From Ottelia alismoides (lineage: Eukaryota > Streptophyta > Magnoliopsida > Alismatales > Hydrocharitaceae), in contig JAZKJV010005753.1 of the NCBI GenBank assembly GCA_037367405.1, forward strand, positions 620,001-684,000: a stretch of 64,000 bases of DNA. The letters run 5' to 3'. This document shows positions 44,101 to 55,466 of the stretch, piece after piece; within the stretch, counting starts at the first letter, position 1, and each line of letters begins with the position of its first letter. The translations under genes and the position numbers were made by a program. A model generated the notes under the pieces. It was not told the origin of the DNA. It did no database searches and saw nothing but the letters and a program-made list of their open reading frames with translations.

Positions 44101-45041
44101 TAATTTATTTATTTTTGCTTATTATTTTATAAAAACATAAAGTACTTTTATGTACATAAATATATTTTTATTTTATTTTTCTGATATGTTTTGTATATTT
44201 AATAGAATACAAGTATTATTTGTATAGGTATATGTATAGGCAGTATACCTATGTATCCTTTATACAAGTATTTTTATTTTGTGATTTCTTTGCATTTTTA
44301 TTCTGGTTTCAATGTACATATATATTATAAGTAATATATACATAATTATAAAAATATAAACATGCAAGAATAATGAATAAAGAATAAATTGAATATTTTT
44401 AATCTGTACAAGTATACAATGAGGGTCCAACAGTCAACTTTCAAACCGTAGCTCCGCCAAATGCGAAACCACCACCATTGGATAGATTATTTTATTCTAT
44501 ATACAATTAAAGGTGAGTAGGCTGCATTTGGAGTTTTTATTTGTGAGATACAGGTCTGGGAAGTTGGCATTCTGGATTTTTATTCAGATCATAACTTTTT
44601 ATCTGTACATTATTTTTCTGTGAAATAAATTTTGTATTTTTCTTTATTTTATTATCTACAACTTTCATGTACAAAGTTTCTTTATTTGATGTATAAAAAG
44701 TGGAACCAAAAATAGGTCCCAAAAAGAATAAAGAATGAATAAAATGTATAGGTATTTTATCTGTGTTCCTGACCTTATCTCCCCCTACTTTATTCCTTGT
44801 CGACCTATTCATCAAGATGCCTAGGTCTCGGGGGTTTAGGTCATAAAATATTTACAATATTTTATTCTTTTTCTTTTCTTTATTTATTCTATAATTTTGG
44901 CCTTAATTACAGTATTTTATACACTATTTAGATGCACATGCATGAATGCTAAGATGATGATTTTAATGCTATTTTTAGGCATTTGCTAGGGTTTTTGGTG
45001 CCAAAATGATAGAATAAAGATGATGAAATGTGGATTCATCA
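41146..45041 (-). repeat. Element C 5' LTR
   Basis: Nearly identical to 26479-30370. Differences are single bases (for example gcagcacgag/gcagcatgag and ggaatatgag/ggaagatgag) and T-run length. It is followed by TSD tctga at 45042-45046. Confidence 0.96.
43828..43884 (-). promoter_or_regulatory. Element C 5' LTR copy of the U3 palindromes
   Basis: Identical to the 3' LTR copy: the paired W-box palindrome is followed by the perfect 28-bp palindrome at 43857-43884 centred on CACGTG. This is the copy positioned to control transcription of the element. Confidence 0.7.
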
Positions 45042-45046
45042 TCTGA

Positions 45047-47042
45047 CACGTGGCTAGTGTAAACCATCCGATCACTGGGATCAGATGGCTCCTGTATGCT
45101 CCTGGAGAGATGACGTGGCTTGATCGGTTACCGCAAGATCTCAAGGATCCAATGGTTCCCAGACGTAGAGCTCGATGGCGATGTGGTCGGTCCTGCGCTG
45201 TTTGATCTGCCCCGGCGAGGAACATCCAATGGCTCATGTACCTTCTTCCTCATCATCGAGGGGCGGCAAAATCAGGACTCCGACGAGGTGGTCCCTGCTC
45301 CGCCGCTCTCTTTTGACGTCGATGAAGCTCTTCAGATGGTGTCGACCGGGTGGAGGTGAAACTCAAGGTCTGGTTGAGCTGCTGATCTATGTTGAGAAGG
45401 CACGGGTCGCACCTGAGGTGGAACAGGCGCTCGCAAAGATTGCTCCGGTGATCCTCCAGCCATTGAGTGATTAGAATACCTGTAGGGTTATTACAATAGC
45501 CGAAGTGCGCAGTACAGAGTGGATGCGAAATGGAATGAGATGATCGACCGTGATCGGGGCGAAGCAGTGGTGGCCGAAGATCTTCTCCGGCAAGCCCGGA
45601 GAAGTTGGGTCGCAAGTGGACAAGGGCTATGGTAGACAGAGATGATGATCGGAGTAGAGCGCGTGGACGGGAGTGATTAGGAGGAGCTCGAGAGGGGTGC
45701 AGTGGAGGGCGAAATTGGACGAGTAAGCCTAATTAAATGAGGGAACATTAAAGAAAAATACAAGAGAAGAAGAAGGAGACTTACCGGCGATTGGGGCGGA
45801 GCGATGCTTGGGGGCAGACTCCGATGAAGAGCCCTGGTTATCGCTGAACTCCGGCAGCGACTCGGAGCCAGCTCGGGCGATCGCTAGGCGCCGCAACTCT
45901 GCCGTGTGTGGCGGAGGGTCTCACCGGAGGAGTTTGTCGTCATCGCTCGATCCTCCGCCTCCCCCTGTCACAGGGAGACGGAGGAGGGATGGGCGAACCC
46001 TCGCATAAAGATGGACAGCGCGAACGGAGGGGGAGGCAGTGTTTTTTAAAGATTGAGTTCGGCGGTTCCAGTGATGGAGGTCGTGGTTTTAGAGGGAGAT
46101 GTGAAGCGAATGGGATGACGACGTGGTTCGTGGGGTGAGGTGCGAGGAAGACTGATGATGGAGCTCGGTCGTGGGTTGGTTTGAGAGGGAAGAGGTAGTC
46201 GGAGATGGTGGGAGAAATGGAAAGGGGGAGAGGTCCATGCGGAGTGGAGAACGTGGGCACGAGGAGGAGGCTGGAGGTTGACAAAGATTGTCGGCCGTTG
46301 GATCTGGAGATCCAACGGATGACAATTGGGCGCGAAAGAGCGGCACGGATGGAATCTGGGCGATGCGAACGAAGGGCATCGTTTGTGCCACGTGTCTTAT
46401 CGAGAGTGAGGCGCTAAAGGACGGACACGATGCAGAGAAGGTGTGGATCGAACGGTTGCGAAACTAGCGGCTGTGATGGATGGCTGAAGGTGCGATCGAA
46501 GGGCAGCAGAGCAGCCACGTGTCGTGATAAGGGAGCGGCGCGAACAGACGGGTAATGATCAAGAGGCGGAGAAGATCTTGATGGCTGGAAATTGAGTACG
46601 CGTGGAGATATCTGAGTCGTTGGATCAGAGGAGGATCCGACGGCTGGGAGTAGAGGCGAATAAGACAAGGAGAAGAGGGCCACATGGCTCATCCAGAACG
46701 GGCCACGTGGCCCAATCAGATTATTAGGAAAATATTTTTGATTTTTAAGGCTTAAAAGGCCGAATTTGAGAAAACTCAAAACATGAAAGTTGTAAATCTT
46801 GATGAGATCTACAAGTTTCATGTTGACCAAAACTGGAGATGGAATCAAATAAAGATACGAAATATTTTTAAGGGTATTTTTAAGGCTAAAAATACCATGG
46901 CCTTTAATTTTGTGATTTTTTGTGGTTTTTAGTTTATTCAGGACTCTGATAATTACAAGACATTAGCTGGGTTTTATTAACACAGAGCTTAAGCAAGGGA
47001 GTTAATAATTGGAAATTGTGATGATGAAATCGAGTTTCATCA
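45047..47042 (-). repeat. Element B 3' LTR, second part
   Basis: Continues the LTR from 26478 and matches 52481-54476 of the right LTR. It holds the G+C-rich block with CACGTG, ACACGTGGC and 'gatccaacgg' motifs, and ends GAGTTTCATCA at 47042. It shows no gene; frames here recur in the other LTR. Confidence 0.92.
46700..46713 (-). promoter_or_regulatory. Element B U3 G-box palindrome with CCAAT-box
   Basis: GGGCCACGTGGCCC is a perfect 14-bp palindrome on a G-box. In element sense it is preceded by CTGATTGG, an inverted CCAAT box. The right LTR copy is at 54132-54145. Confidence 0.6.
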
Positions 47043-47077
47043 CCCCCTATACTTAAACTATGCTCGTCCTCGAGCAT
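47043..47077 (-). other. Element B polypurine tract with upstream hairpin
   Basis: On the minus strand TAAGTATAGGGGG lies next to the 3' LTR. A hairpin (ATGCTCG, loop, CGAGCAT; 47060-47077) lies just upstream. The stem sequence differs from A and C; the shape is the same. Confidence 0.85.
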
Positions 47078-48646
47078 CAAAAAGAATGACTAAGTTGGAT
47101 TAACCCCCTTGTGCTTGTGAGTACAGGATTCAATCTGTTCAAGTCGACTCAACTTTAGAGGTCCAAAATTCTAGAATTCAACCCAGCTTTAACCAAGAGG
47201 TATCCAATTCCTCTAATTCTTGAGACTCTCTCTGATGTACATATAATCTAAAGGATATGCCATTTAGTGTTTACTGCAATTTCGAGAGTAGAGTCAAATC
47301 TTCACCCAAAGTCTTGGTCCGAGAAATTCTCCTAAGGACCCAATCCTCAACACTAGGGAATAAATCCATTCTTGCATTCAGTCCACCATCTCTTTAGTTG
47401 TCAGACTTAGAAAATGTCGATGGCAGGCCGGTAATGGAGGGTATGGGATTGTGTCATTTCTTCTCTCCCTCTCATTGGAACATGGATTCTCTCTAGTGCC
47501 TTTTACGCAACACGTTTTTTTTGGTGTTGATCAGTGCGTCCGTCAAGAGAAGTTGGAGCCGTCTGCACTTGTTTTCCTGGGAGTACACCATGGTGTGTCT
47601 TTTTTGAGTACCTATCGTACCTTCAACACCCAGACTTGTAGCATTTACGATGCAGAGCCCTTTTTTGGTGCAAGCCCGACTCCTGGTCCTAATAGCGGTG
47701 GTCCAAGTGGACACTTTGAAAAGTTTGGGAGCGCTCGCCTTTGGTGGAAGCTCTTTGATATTTGATTTTGTGGAATGAGAGCTTTTCTTTGTAATTTCAT
47801 TGACTTGTATAATTTGTGGCTAGCTCCACTGCTTTTACCAAGAGTTGGCGCACACTGATCAACATTTTTTTATTTATATCACACCCTGGCACTTAGGTTA
47901 ATATCAAGAGATTAGTATAAGAATCAAGTTCTCATACTGGCTAAAGTTGCTGACACTCAGGTTTCATGAAGCCTTCAAAGATTTTGTCCCATCCTCGAGC
48001 ATCATTAGATCAAATCCAGACTCGAATCCCTCATCCCAATTCCTCAGGTGAAAAGTCAACTCATCTCAATCAAAAACCGCAGTCGCGCAATGTGATGTGC
48101 TGATCATATTCTTTTTGTCTGAGACTAAGCATGGAATATAGCATGCAAATCTAGAGACCTAGGGAAATATGGATAATTAAGTCTATGGCACTGATGGCTC
48201 AGGCTGGTTAACCGCAAATCTCAAAGACTTCAAAAAGCTCAGTTTCCTTGAACATTTCAGATCCTGGGTGGAGGTGTAAAAAGTAGAGGATTAATCCAAC
48301 TCCTTCATTCATCAATTTTTTTTTGAATTTTGCTAATTTTTATGGATTTTAGTTTAAAGTTAAAACACAGGTTAGACTCAACTTTCCTTGATAAAAGGAT
48401 TTTCAAAAACATATCACACTAATAAAAGATTTTCAAAACATTTTCAAAGAATTTTTCAAAACAAGAAAATCTCATTTTTAAAATCATTTTCAAAAATATT
48501 TTTATCAAAAAAATAGTGTAACATAGTATAGAAAAGCCGTGAAATTATTTGAGTTCTCTTAGTCCAAAGAATTTTACTTTAGCCAAAAAGTTTTAAATTT
48601 TTCAAATTTTTTCAGATAGCTAAAGTAAACATGTATATACGGTATA
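47078..48646 (-). other. Element B non-coding interior, 3' part
   Basis: No gag or pol. A plus-strand frame (47451-47765, 104 aa, antisense to B) is the longest open stretch; it matches nothing recognised and only sits where A and C also have antisense frames. The remainder is A+T-rich. Confidence 0.6.
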
Positions 48647-48860
48647 ACCCCCTATCCTTAAACTTTGTTATGTCCTCATAGCACTAGATGATACAAGTCC
48701 GTAGGTCCATTTAAGTACAGAGAAATATACGGGAGCTAAGAGGGGCTCCCCCTATACTTAGGTTAGAAATAACCTAAGTATAAAGGCAAGGAAAGATGAG
48801 TAGAGAAATCACATGGACTCGGGTCCCCCCTATACTTAGGCTGAGATTAGCCTAAGTATA
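48647..48860 (-). repeat. Element B array of three polypurine-tract hairpins
   Basis: Units lie at 48647-48720 (long form, decayed), 48748-48782 and 48825-48860. Stems of the last two are perfect: CTTAGGTTA/TAACCTAAG and CTTAGGCT/AGCCTAAG. Their tips differ from all units in A and C yet pair, and the polypurine-tract sequence lies on the same (element-sense) side. Confidence 0.9.
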
Positions 48861-50000
48861 AACATGGGGAATTGAGGTTGGGAGAGACCCAAGGTGAATG
48901 AAGAAGAGGATGGATAAACAAGTGAGCGGTCTGAATCTGCGGAGATGAATGGAGTGACTAAGGTTTTGGGGTGTTGTATCGAAGCAAGCAAGGCTCAATC
49001 AAGCAAGCAAGACCCTCAGGTTCACCAACACACACATGAAACCAACCGAGGTTGGTTTATTATCTTGTCAGTTTTATTGGTGATAAACCATTTGATATTT
49101 TCGCGGAGAAAAGATGTGAATTGAAAATCAAGTGTAAGCGCGGGTATTGCTCTCCCAAACCGAAGTTTTACTCCATTTTAGGTTGACTTGCACATAACAG
49201 TCCCAATTTTATTTTAGGTTATCACTGAATTATGGTTAGCACATAAATCAAGAAATCATCGTCTACCGTTCATTCCCATTTTCCATTTATCCTAGGTGAT
49301 CAAGCTAGGAATAAGAAACCGAGAAAAATCGCGTATTCGATAAAAATCGAGAAAAATCGCGTATTCGATAAAAACCGCGATCTAGGCTAAGCGAGAAAAC
49401 ATACAGTGATTTGGCGATAAATCTGTGAAAAACTTGGGCCGTTTGAAAATCGAAATCAATATGTATGCTAGTCGATAAAAGCCGCACCTAATCATGCATC
49501 TATTAGCGGTGAATGATTTCCATTAATTTTAGCTAAGTGAGGCGAGATTATGTGCGTCTAAATTTAAAGTGTGTCCTACCTACGAGCAAGCACGTAAAAG
49601 TTAAAAAAAATGGAAAACCGCTGAAAGAGTCGCGTGCCTGGTCCTAGGTCGACATTCAAGTGGGGACGATCCCCACACAACCACGATCGTTCGATTACAA
49701 TCGCGAGTCTTCAATCGAAGACCGCTGTAAAAGACGAATTATTATAAGCAAAAATAAAATGCGACACATTTTTCTTTTCTTTCATATAGGCTCCAAGCAT
49801 GCTCCTGCGGTTCCTCTCAGCGAGAGACACCAGCTCCTCGCCTCCTTGATTGATCAAGGGCCCTGCCACAGAAACAAGGATTAGAGATCAAATAAGAAAG
49901 AAAATTTTTATAATGCAAAATAAGTAAACAAGATGACCTATAAAACGAACACTGAATTAAATAAACAGAAATCCAAAAAAATAAAAGAAAATGAGCCGTG
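48861..50000 (-). other. Element B non-coding interior, 5' part
   Basis: Leader-like DNA with no gene. A short tandem duplication of 28 bp lies at 49320-49375 ('cgagaaaaatcgcgtattcg' units). Confidence 0.6.
49320..49375. repeat. 28-bp direct tandem duplication in element B
   Basis: Two adjacent copies, 49320-49347 and 49348-49375, differ at one base at the end of the unit. Probably replication slippage. Confidence 0.85.
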
Positions 50001-50018
50001 TCCCCGGCAACGGTGCCA
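50001..50018 (-). other. Element B primer-binding site
   Basis: TGGCACCGTTGCCGGGGA on the minus strand, two bases from the 5' LTR. One base differs from the sites of A and C (TGGCACC versus TGGCGCC). Confidence 0.9.
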
Positions 50019-50020
50019 TT

Positions 50021-53000
50021 TGACGAACCGCAAAATCGGCCCCTTAAAAGTGCTGAATTAGCACTTGGAAATTGTCGTACTAGTCGGGCCAATTCGGGCT
50101 CATAGAACCCACCGCCGCCCGCCACTCCCCACCGACACCTTCTTTCCACCGCCGCCGGCCGGCGGCCTCCCATCAGTGGCCGCTCTCTGTGGCTATTCAC
50201 CGCGCAACCGCCGCGAGCAGTGGCCCTCGCCGCCCCCTCCGCAGCACAGAGCTGCGCGCCGCCGCCCGCTCCCTCATCCGCGACCCCGCATCTCTTCCAG
50301 CAGTGCCACCGCCCGCCCCGTCCACTGCGACGTCGCGCCCCCATCCTCTCCGTCGAAGCAGCCCCAGGTTGCGCCGCCCCTCCTCACACGACGAGCTCCC
50401 ACCGGCGCCGCCGCCCCGCATTCCCCCCTTCTCAAGCCGCGCCTGGACGAAGAAGAAGGTGAAAAAAAATTATTTGTGAAAATTGTAGTGTTAATATTTT
50501 TTATTTTTGTAATTGCAAAATGGGTCCATGTACATAACTTGCTTTGTTATTTCGTTTTCTGAATTTGCAAAAAACACCCCTGTGTTCGTATTTAAATTTG
50601 GACTTCAGTATTGCATCATTTTATTCAATGAAAAATGTCTTAATGTTGAGCAACTAGTTCTCTACCACGTGAACATCAATTTATATTTTTGGGAATTGTG
50701 GGTAATTAATTAAAATTGTCTAACTGAAAAAATTGGATATTTTACCCATTTTAAGCACTTAATTTCATATCTCACACACAGTTGCTCTAAATATTTCACA
50801 AAAATTAGGAATGATGCCTTGATATGTTATTAACTTACTACCCAAATTTCATCTAAAGTGGAGTTGTCTTGAAATAATTTGTGAAGTGATTTTAGTATTT
50901 GATTTTTAATTAAATCCACGTACATCATTTTTGCGAAATTTCAAGTCTCCTAGATTCTATATGAAAATATATACTTGAGATAATTTGCACTCTTATTAAT
51001 TTGATAACGTGGATTTATTAGAAATTATTTACTCACTGTCACTCTGATTTCACTGAAAAATCCATAAAAAATTCATACTTCGTCAAAAAAATCCAAAAAT
51101 ATTATGCATCATGTTTTCATTCCAGTAAATTTTTCATGATTTTTTCTTACTGTTTTGTGTGAGAAATTGCGAAAAAACCCATAAAAAGTGTGCATTTTTC
51201 CTTGTTGCATTTTAACCCCTAAAATTCCAAAAAAATGTGTTTTGTATTTATCTCCGGATTAGTATTCTAGGAAAAATATAATTTGGCTGAATTGAACTGA
51301 TTTGGCATTAAAACTTAATTTGTCTAAGTTGTGTGATTTCTTAGGAGCTTAATTCACTTGCATTTGCATTCTTTTTGCATAAAAAAGTATTAATAAATTT
51401 TCCAATTAAACCCAAGTTGTTCCTTTGCCTCCCTGTGTTCGACCCCGGACTTGCCCGGGATATAAATTAAGCCGAGACACTCTTCACGGAGATCCTTCTC
51501 TCGGTTCTAACCGAAACGCTAAGTACACGTACCACAACGAACACAAATTAAACATCGTATTTAGCGACTCATCAAATGACCACTGATTTAAATAAATCAA
51601 TCAAAATGAGATAGTCGTGTTTTTTTATTATTTTACTTGGTAAGATACGAAGGTCGAACTCAGGGACACGAGCCTTTCTCTAATTATCCTGATTTTTATC
51701 TATTTAACTAAATGTTGAGTTGAAGATTGATATAGGTTAAAGTATGCAAGACAATGCATTAAATAAATGAACATGCATTTTTTATTTGATTTTTCTCATA
51801 CAAATAAATGCGATGAGATGCAATGAAGATATGCCCGAGATAATAATTACTTTGAGCCATTAAAAAGATGAGTCAAACCAGTGTCAAATTAAGAAACACT
51901 ATTCATTTTAGTGGTAGTTAGGCATGAGCTACATGGGAAGCTTGGCATCTAGACAATAAAATAATGCATTAAAGTTCCTAGTTTCTAATCTCAAATTTAA
52001 GCATGCCATTAGAAAGACAACGAGAAGAGCTCCTAAATGAAACTGAAATCACCTTAATCGGACATATGAGGCTCAAGATATACAATAAAGAAGACAGGGG
52101 CATAACTGAAAGAAAACATGAAATAAAATTGCAAACTGGTCCCTGCGAGGGACTAAAATGCAATAAAGATAAAGTGCAAGGCCTTCCCTGTAAATAAACC
52201 ACATGCGCGGGGGCATATTTGCAATTATTAAAACATGCAAGATTAAATATGCAAAATGCCCCAGGCGCACGTGGTCTGCATGTGCTGTAAGGACCTGGTT
52301 GTAGAATGGAGAAGTCGGCGGCGCCTCTGTGAAAATAACCCAGATCGCACGTGTTATGCTCGTGCTCTCCAGGTTCTGGTCTCTCGAAGGCTCGACGGAG
52401 GCTTGGGGTGCTTCAGCTTAGGCTCAGGAACTCCAAGCCTACAGGTTCGGATGCTGAGGCTCGGAAGATCTCTGGCTTTGACACGTGGCTAGATGTAAAC
52501 CATCCGATCACTGGATCAGACGGCTCCTGTATGTTCCTGGAGAGATGACGTGGCTTGATCGGTTACCGCAAGATCTCAAGGATCCAATGGTTCCCGGACG
52601 TAGAGCTCGATGGCGATGTAGTCGGTCCTGCGCCGTTTGATCTGCCCCAGTGAGGAACATCCAATGGCTCCTATACCTTCTTCCTCAGCATCGAGGGGCG
52701 GCGAAATCAGGACTCCGACGAGGTGGTCCCAGCTCCGCCGCTCTCTTTTGACGTCGATGAAGCTCTTCAGATGGTGTCGACCGGGTGGAGGTGAAACTCA
52801 AGGTCTGGTTGAGCTGTTGATCTATGTTGAGAAGGCACGGGTCGCACCTGAGGTGGAACAGGCGCTCGCAAAGATTGCTCCGGTGATCCTCCAGCCATTG
52901 AGTGATTAGAATACCTGTAGGGTTATTACAATAGCCGAAGTGCGTAGTACAGAGTGGACGCGAAATGGAATGAGATGATCGGCCGTGATCGGGGCGAAGC

Positions 53001-54476
53001 AGTGGTGGCCGAAGATCTTCTCCGGCAAGCCCGGAGAAGTTGGGTCACAAGTGGACAAGGGCTATGGTAGACAGAGATGATGATCGGAGTAGAGCGCATG
53101 GACAGGAGTGATTAGGCGGAGCTCGAGAGGGGTTCAGTGGAGGGCGAAATTGGACGAGTAAGCCTAATTAAATGAGGTAACATTAAAGAAAAATACAAGA
53201 GAAGAAGAAGGAGACTTACCGGCGATTGGGGCGGAGCGAAGCTTGGGGGCGGACTCCGATGAAGAGCCCTGGTCGTCGCTGAACTTCGGCAGCGACTCAG
53301 AGCAGCTCGGGCGGTCGCTAGGCGCCGCAACTCTGCCGTGTGTGGCGGAGGGTCTCACCGGAGGAGTTCGTCGTCATCGCTCGATCCTCCGCCTCCCCCT
53401 GTCACAGGGAGACGGAGGAGGGCTGGGCGAACCCTCGCGTAAAGATGGACAGCGCGAACGGAGGGGGAGGCGGTGTTTATTAAAGATTGAGTTCGGCGGT
53501 TCCATTGATGGAGGTCGTGGTTTTAGAGGGAGATGTGGAGCGAATGGGATGACGACATGGTTCGTGGGGTGAGGCGCGAGGAAGACTGATGATGGAGCTC
53601 GGTCGTGGGTTGGTTTGAGAGGGAAGAGGTAGTCGGAGATGGTGGGAGAAATGAAAAGGGGAGAGGTCCACGCGAAGTGGAGAATGTGGGCACGAGGAGG
53701 AGGCTGGAGGTTGACGAAGATTGTCGGCCGTTGGATCTGGAGATCCAACGGCTGACAATTGGGCGCGAAAGAGCGGCGCGGATGGAATCTGGGCGATGCG
53801 AACGAAGGGCATCGATTGTGCCACGTGTCTGATCGAGAGCGAGGCGCTAAAGGACGGTCACGATGCAGAGAAGGTGTGGATCGAACGGTTGCGAAACTAG
53901 CAGCTGTGATGGATGGCTGAAGGTGCGATCGAAGGGCTACAGAGCAGCCACGTGTCGTGATAAGGGAGCGGCGCGAACGAACGGTGATGATCAAGAGGCG
54001 GAGAAGATCTTGATGGCTGGAAATTGAGTGCACGTGGAGATATCTGAGCCGTTGGATCAGAGGAGGATCCGACGGCTGGGAGTAGAGGCGGATAAGACAA
54101 GGAGAAGTGGGCCACGTGGCTCATCCAGAACGGGCCACGTGGCCCAACCAGATTATTAGGAAAGTATTTTTTATTTTTGAGGCCTTAAAAAGGCAGAATT
54201 TGAGAAAACTCAAAACATGAAAGTTGTAAATCTTGATGAGATCTACAAGTTTCATGTTGACCAAAACTGGAGATGGAATCAAATAAAGACCCGAAATATT
54301 TTTAAGGTTATTTTTAAGGCTAAAAATACCATGGCCTTTAATTTTGTGATTTTTTGTGGTTTTTAATTTATTCAGGACTCTGATAATTACAAGACATTAG
54401 CTGGGTTTTATTAACACAGAGATTAAGCAAGGAGGTTAATAATTAGAAATTGTGATGATGAAATCGAGTTTTATCA
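50021..54476 (-). repeat. Element B 5' LTR
   Basis: 4456 bp, including a 1464-bp segment (50104-51567) absent from the 3' LTR. Otherwise it is collinear with 25493-26478 joined to 45047-47042. This copy carries no element C insertion and so shows the empty site. It ends GAGTTTTATCA. Confidence 0.9.
50104..51567. repeat. 1.46-kb segment present in only one LTR of element B
   Basis: Bounded by ctcat at 50099-50103 and 51568-51572; the other LTR has a single ctcat. It has a G+C-rich start (to about 50420) with Pro/Arg-rich frames on both strands, then A+T-rich DNA, then 'ccctgtgttcgaccccgg' and CGACTCATCA at its end, an order like an Athila LTR in plus orientation. No TG..CA ends can be placed at its borders. 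It is either an insertion with a 5-bp duplication or a piece lost from the other LTR by recombination between 5-bp repeats. Confidence 0.7.
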
Positions 54477-54481
54477 TGCAA
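54477..54481. other. Element B target-site duplication, right copy (tgcaa)
   Basis: Pairs with tacaa at 25488-25492, one substitution. Both lie in copia-1 coding sequence, and removing one copy keeps the frame. Confidence 0.85.
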
Positions 54482-55106
54482 CACTTGCATCAGATCCCAT
54501 CTGGATAACTATCTCCCCTTGCTCTAGATTCCTAGTTTCCTGAATCAAATGCAACGAATTGCACACATGAACAGAAGCACCATAATCTACAACCCAACTT
54601 CCTTCTCGTCCAACGAGAAAGCTAGTTTCAATGATGACTTTACCTTTGTCGGTAGACTTCTGGTAATCTGGGCAATTACACCGCCAGTGCCCCGGCTTCT
54701 TGCAGTGGTGACAGACATCAGACTTTTTCGATGTCATCAGTGTGTAAGCACTAGAAAACGAACCAACTCCTTGATTCTTCTTCTTTCTCTTCGGGGTCGG
54801 GCCCTTCCGAGAACATTGCTTCCGCCTGCGCTTTCCTCTCACTTGTGCAACCATTGCACTGGAAGAGGGGTCATCCTTCTTCATGACGTCTTCTGCAAAC
54901 TTCAATGCAACTAACAGCCCAGCGTTAGTGAAATCACCTTTGCTCATGTGATAAGACACGACAAAATTATTGAATGACTTAGGGAGCGACAGGAGAATAA
55001 AATCCGCCTGCATGTCAGAATCTAAGTAGGCTCCCAGGGTTTCCAGCTCAGAGAGGTACCCAAACAATTTGAGTACATGTTCTCTGACAGAGGTCCCTTC
55101 CTGCAT
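54477..55106 (-). pseudogene. Copia-1 gag C-terminal part and protease start, broken
   Basis: A 210-codon frame whose last codons are at the element B border. Residues 1-90 continue the copia gag (VREHVLKLFGYLSELETLG, LPKSFNNFVVSYHMSKG). A basic stretch (KRRRKQ, PKRKKKNQ) is followed by the zinc knuckle CHHCKKPGHWRCNC (C-x2-C-x4-H-x4-C, ~132-145), which binds element RNA. The protease site reads WVVDYGASVHVCNS at ~171-184: the usual Asp-Ser/Thr-Gly is Asp-Tyr-Gly, so the protease should be dead. A TGA at 55107-55109 separates it from the N-terminal part in the same frame region. Confidence 0.9.
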
Positions 55107-55109
55107 CTT

Positions 55110-55466
55110 TCAGCGAATAAGGTCTTTCATCACGTTGTAACGTTGTGTGCGGTTTATGTCACCAAACATTTCCTTCAGATTCAGCATAATCTCTTTGCAA
55201 AGGTTCATTTCCACATGTTGCTTCTGAAGCACATTGGACAATGACCCAAGGATGTAACACATTGCTAGATTATGATCTTCATCATATTTCTCATTATATG
55301 ATTTATCATCTGCAGTCTTAGGGTTTTCTATCTTGTCCTTGCTCAGCACATAAGAGATGCACTCCGCAGATAGGACAAGTTCCAAAGTTCGGATCTTATC
55401 CGAATTATTTGGTTCGGTCAACTGATTGACCTCCAGGAGCCTGCTAAGTGGGTTCATGGACTTCAT
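55110..55466 (-). pseudogene. Copia-1 gag N-terminal part
   Basis: 118 codons from a plausible gag start (MKSMNPLSRLLEVNQL). It contains the copia gag helices (IRTLELVLSAECISYVL, ALGSL-like LGSLSNVLQKQH, LKEMFG, RYNVMKDLI). It ends at an in-frame TGA (55107-55109) after DLIR, directly before KMQEGTSVREHV, so one base change would explain the break. Confidence 0.88.

Larger units (their letters stand above)
26479..45041 (-). mobile_element. Element C: near-intact Athila-type Ty3/gypsy retrotransposon
   Basis: An 18.6 kb minus-strand element with LTRs 26479-30370 and 41146-45041 that differ by eye at only a few dozen positions, and a perfect 5-bp duplication. Primer site, gag, pol, hairpin array and polypurine tract occur in canonical order. 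Pol has protease, RT, RNase H and integrase in the Ty3/gypsy order with catalytic residues present. Wording of the protease and RT regions (ILGRPFLAT, CFLDGYSGYNQ, MPFGLCNAPATFQRCM) is typical of Athila. There is no envelope-like frame after pol, although many Athila elements have one. It is the youngest complete element in the window. Confidence 0.95.
25493..54476 (-). mobile_element. Element B: non-autonomous long-LTR element (LARD-like), hosting element C
   Basis: Plus-strand start TGACGAACAG at 25493; end TTTTATCA at 54476. Flanking duplication is tacaa (25488-25492) and tgcaa (54477-54481), one mismatch. The primer site (50001-50018, minus) and polypurine tract (47043-47055, minus) set the orientation. 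The left (3') LTR is 25493-26478 plus 45047-47042, split by element C. The right (5') LTR is 50021-54476. The ~3 kb interior (47043-50020) has no gag or pol, so B is a large-retrotransposon-derivative type that needs proteins from an autonomous relative. Confidence 0.9.

Noticed and set aside
50065..50562. 165-codon Pro/Arg-rich frame that looks like a plant protein N-terminus
   Set aside because: It starts inside the element B LTR end, three frames are open at once over the same G+C-rich block, and nothing recognisable follows.
53374..54033. 219-codon minus-strand frame, with related frames at 45940-46391
   Set aside because: It is inside element B LTRs. The left LTR copy is broken into several shorter frames, composition is Pro/Ser/Arg low complexity, and other frames overlap it on both strands.
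25493..54476. Treating 10907-54476 as one giant element
   Set aside because: Separate target-site duplications and a 30-bp copia-1 remnant at 25458-25487 divide it into independent insertions.
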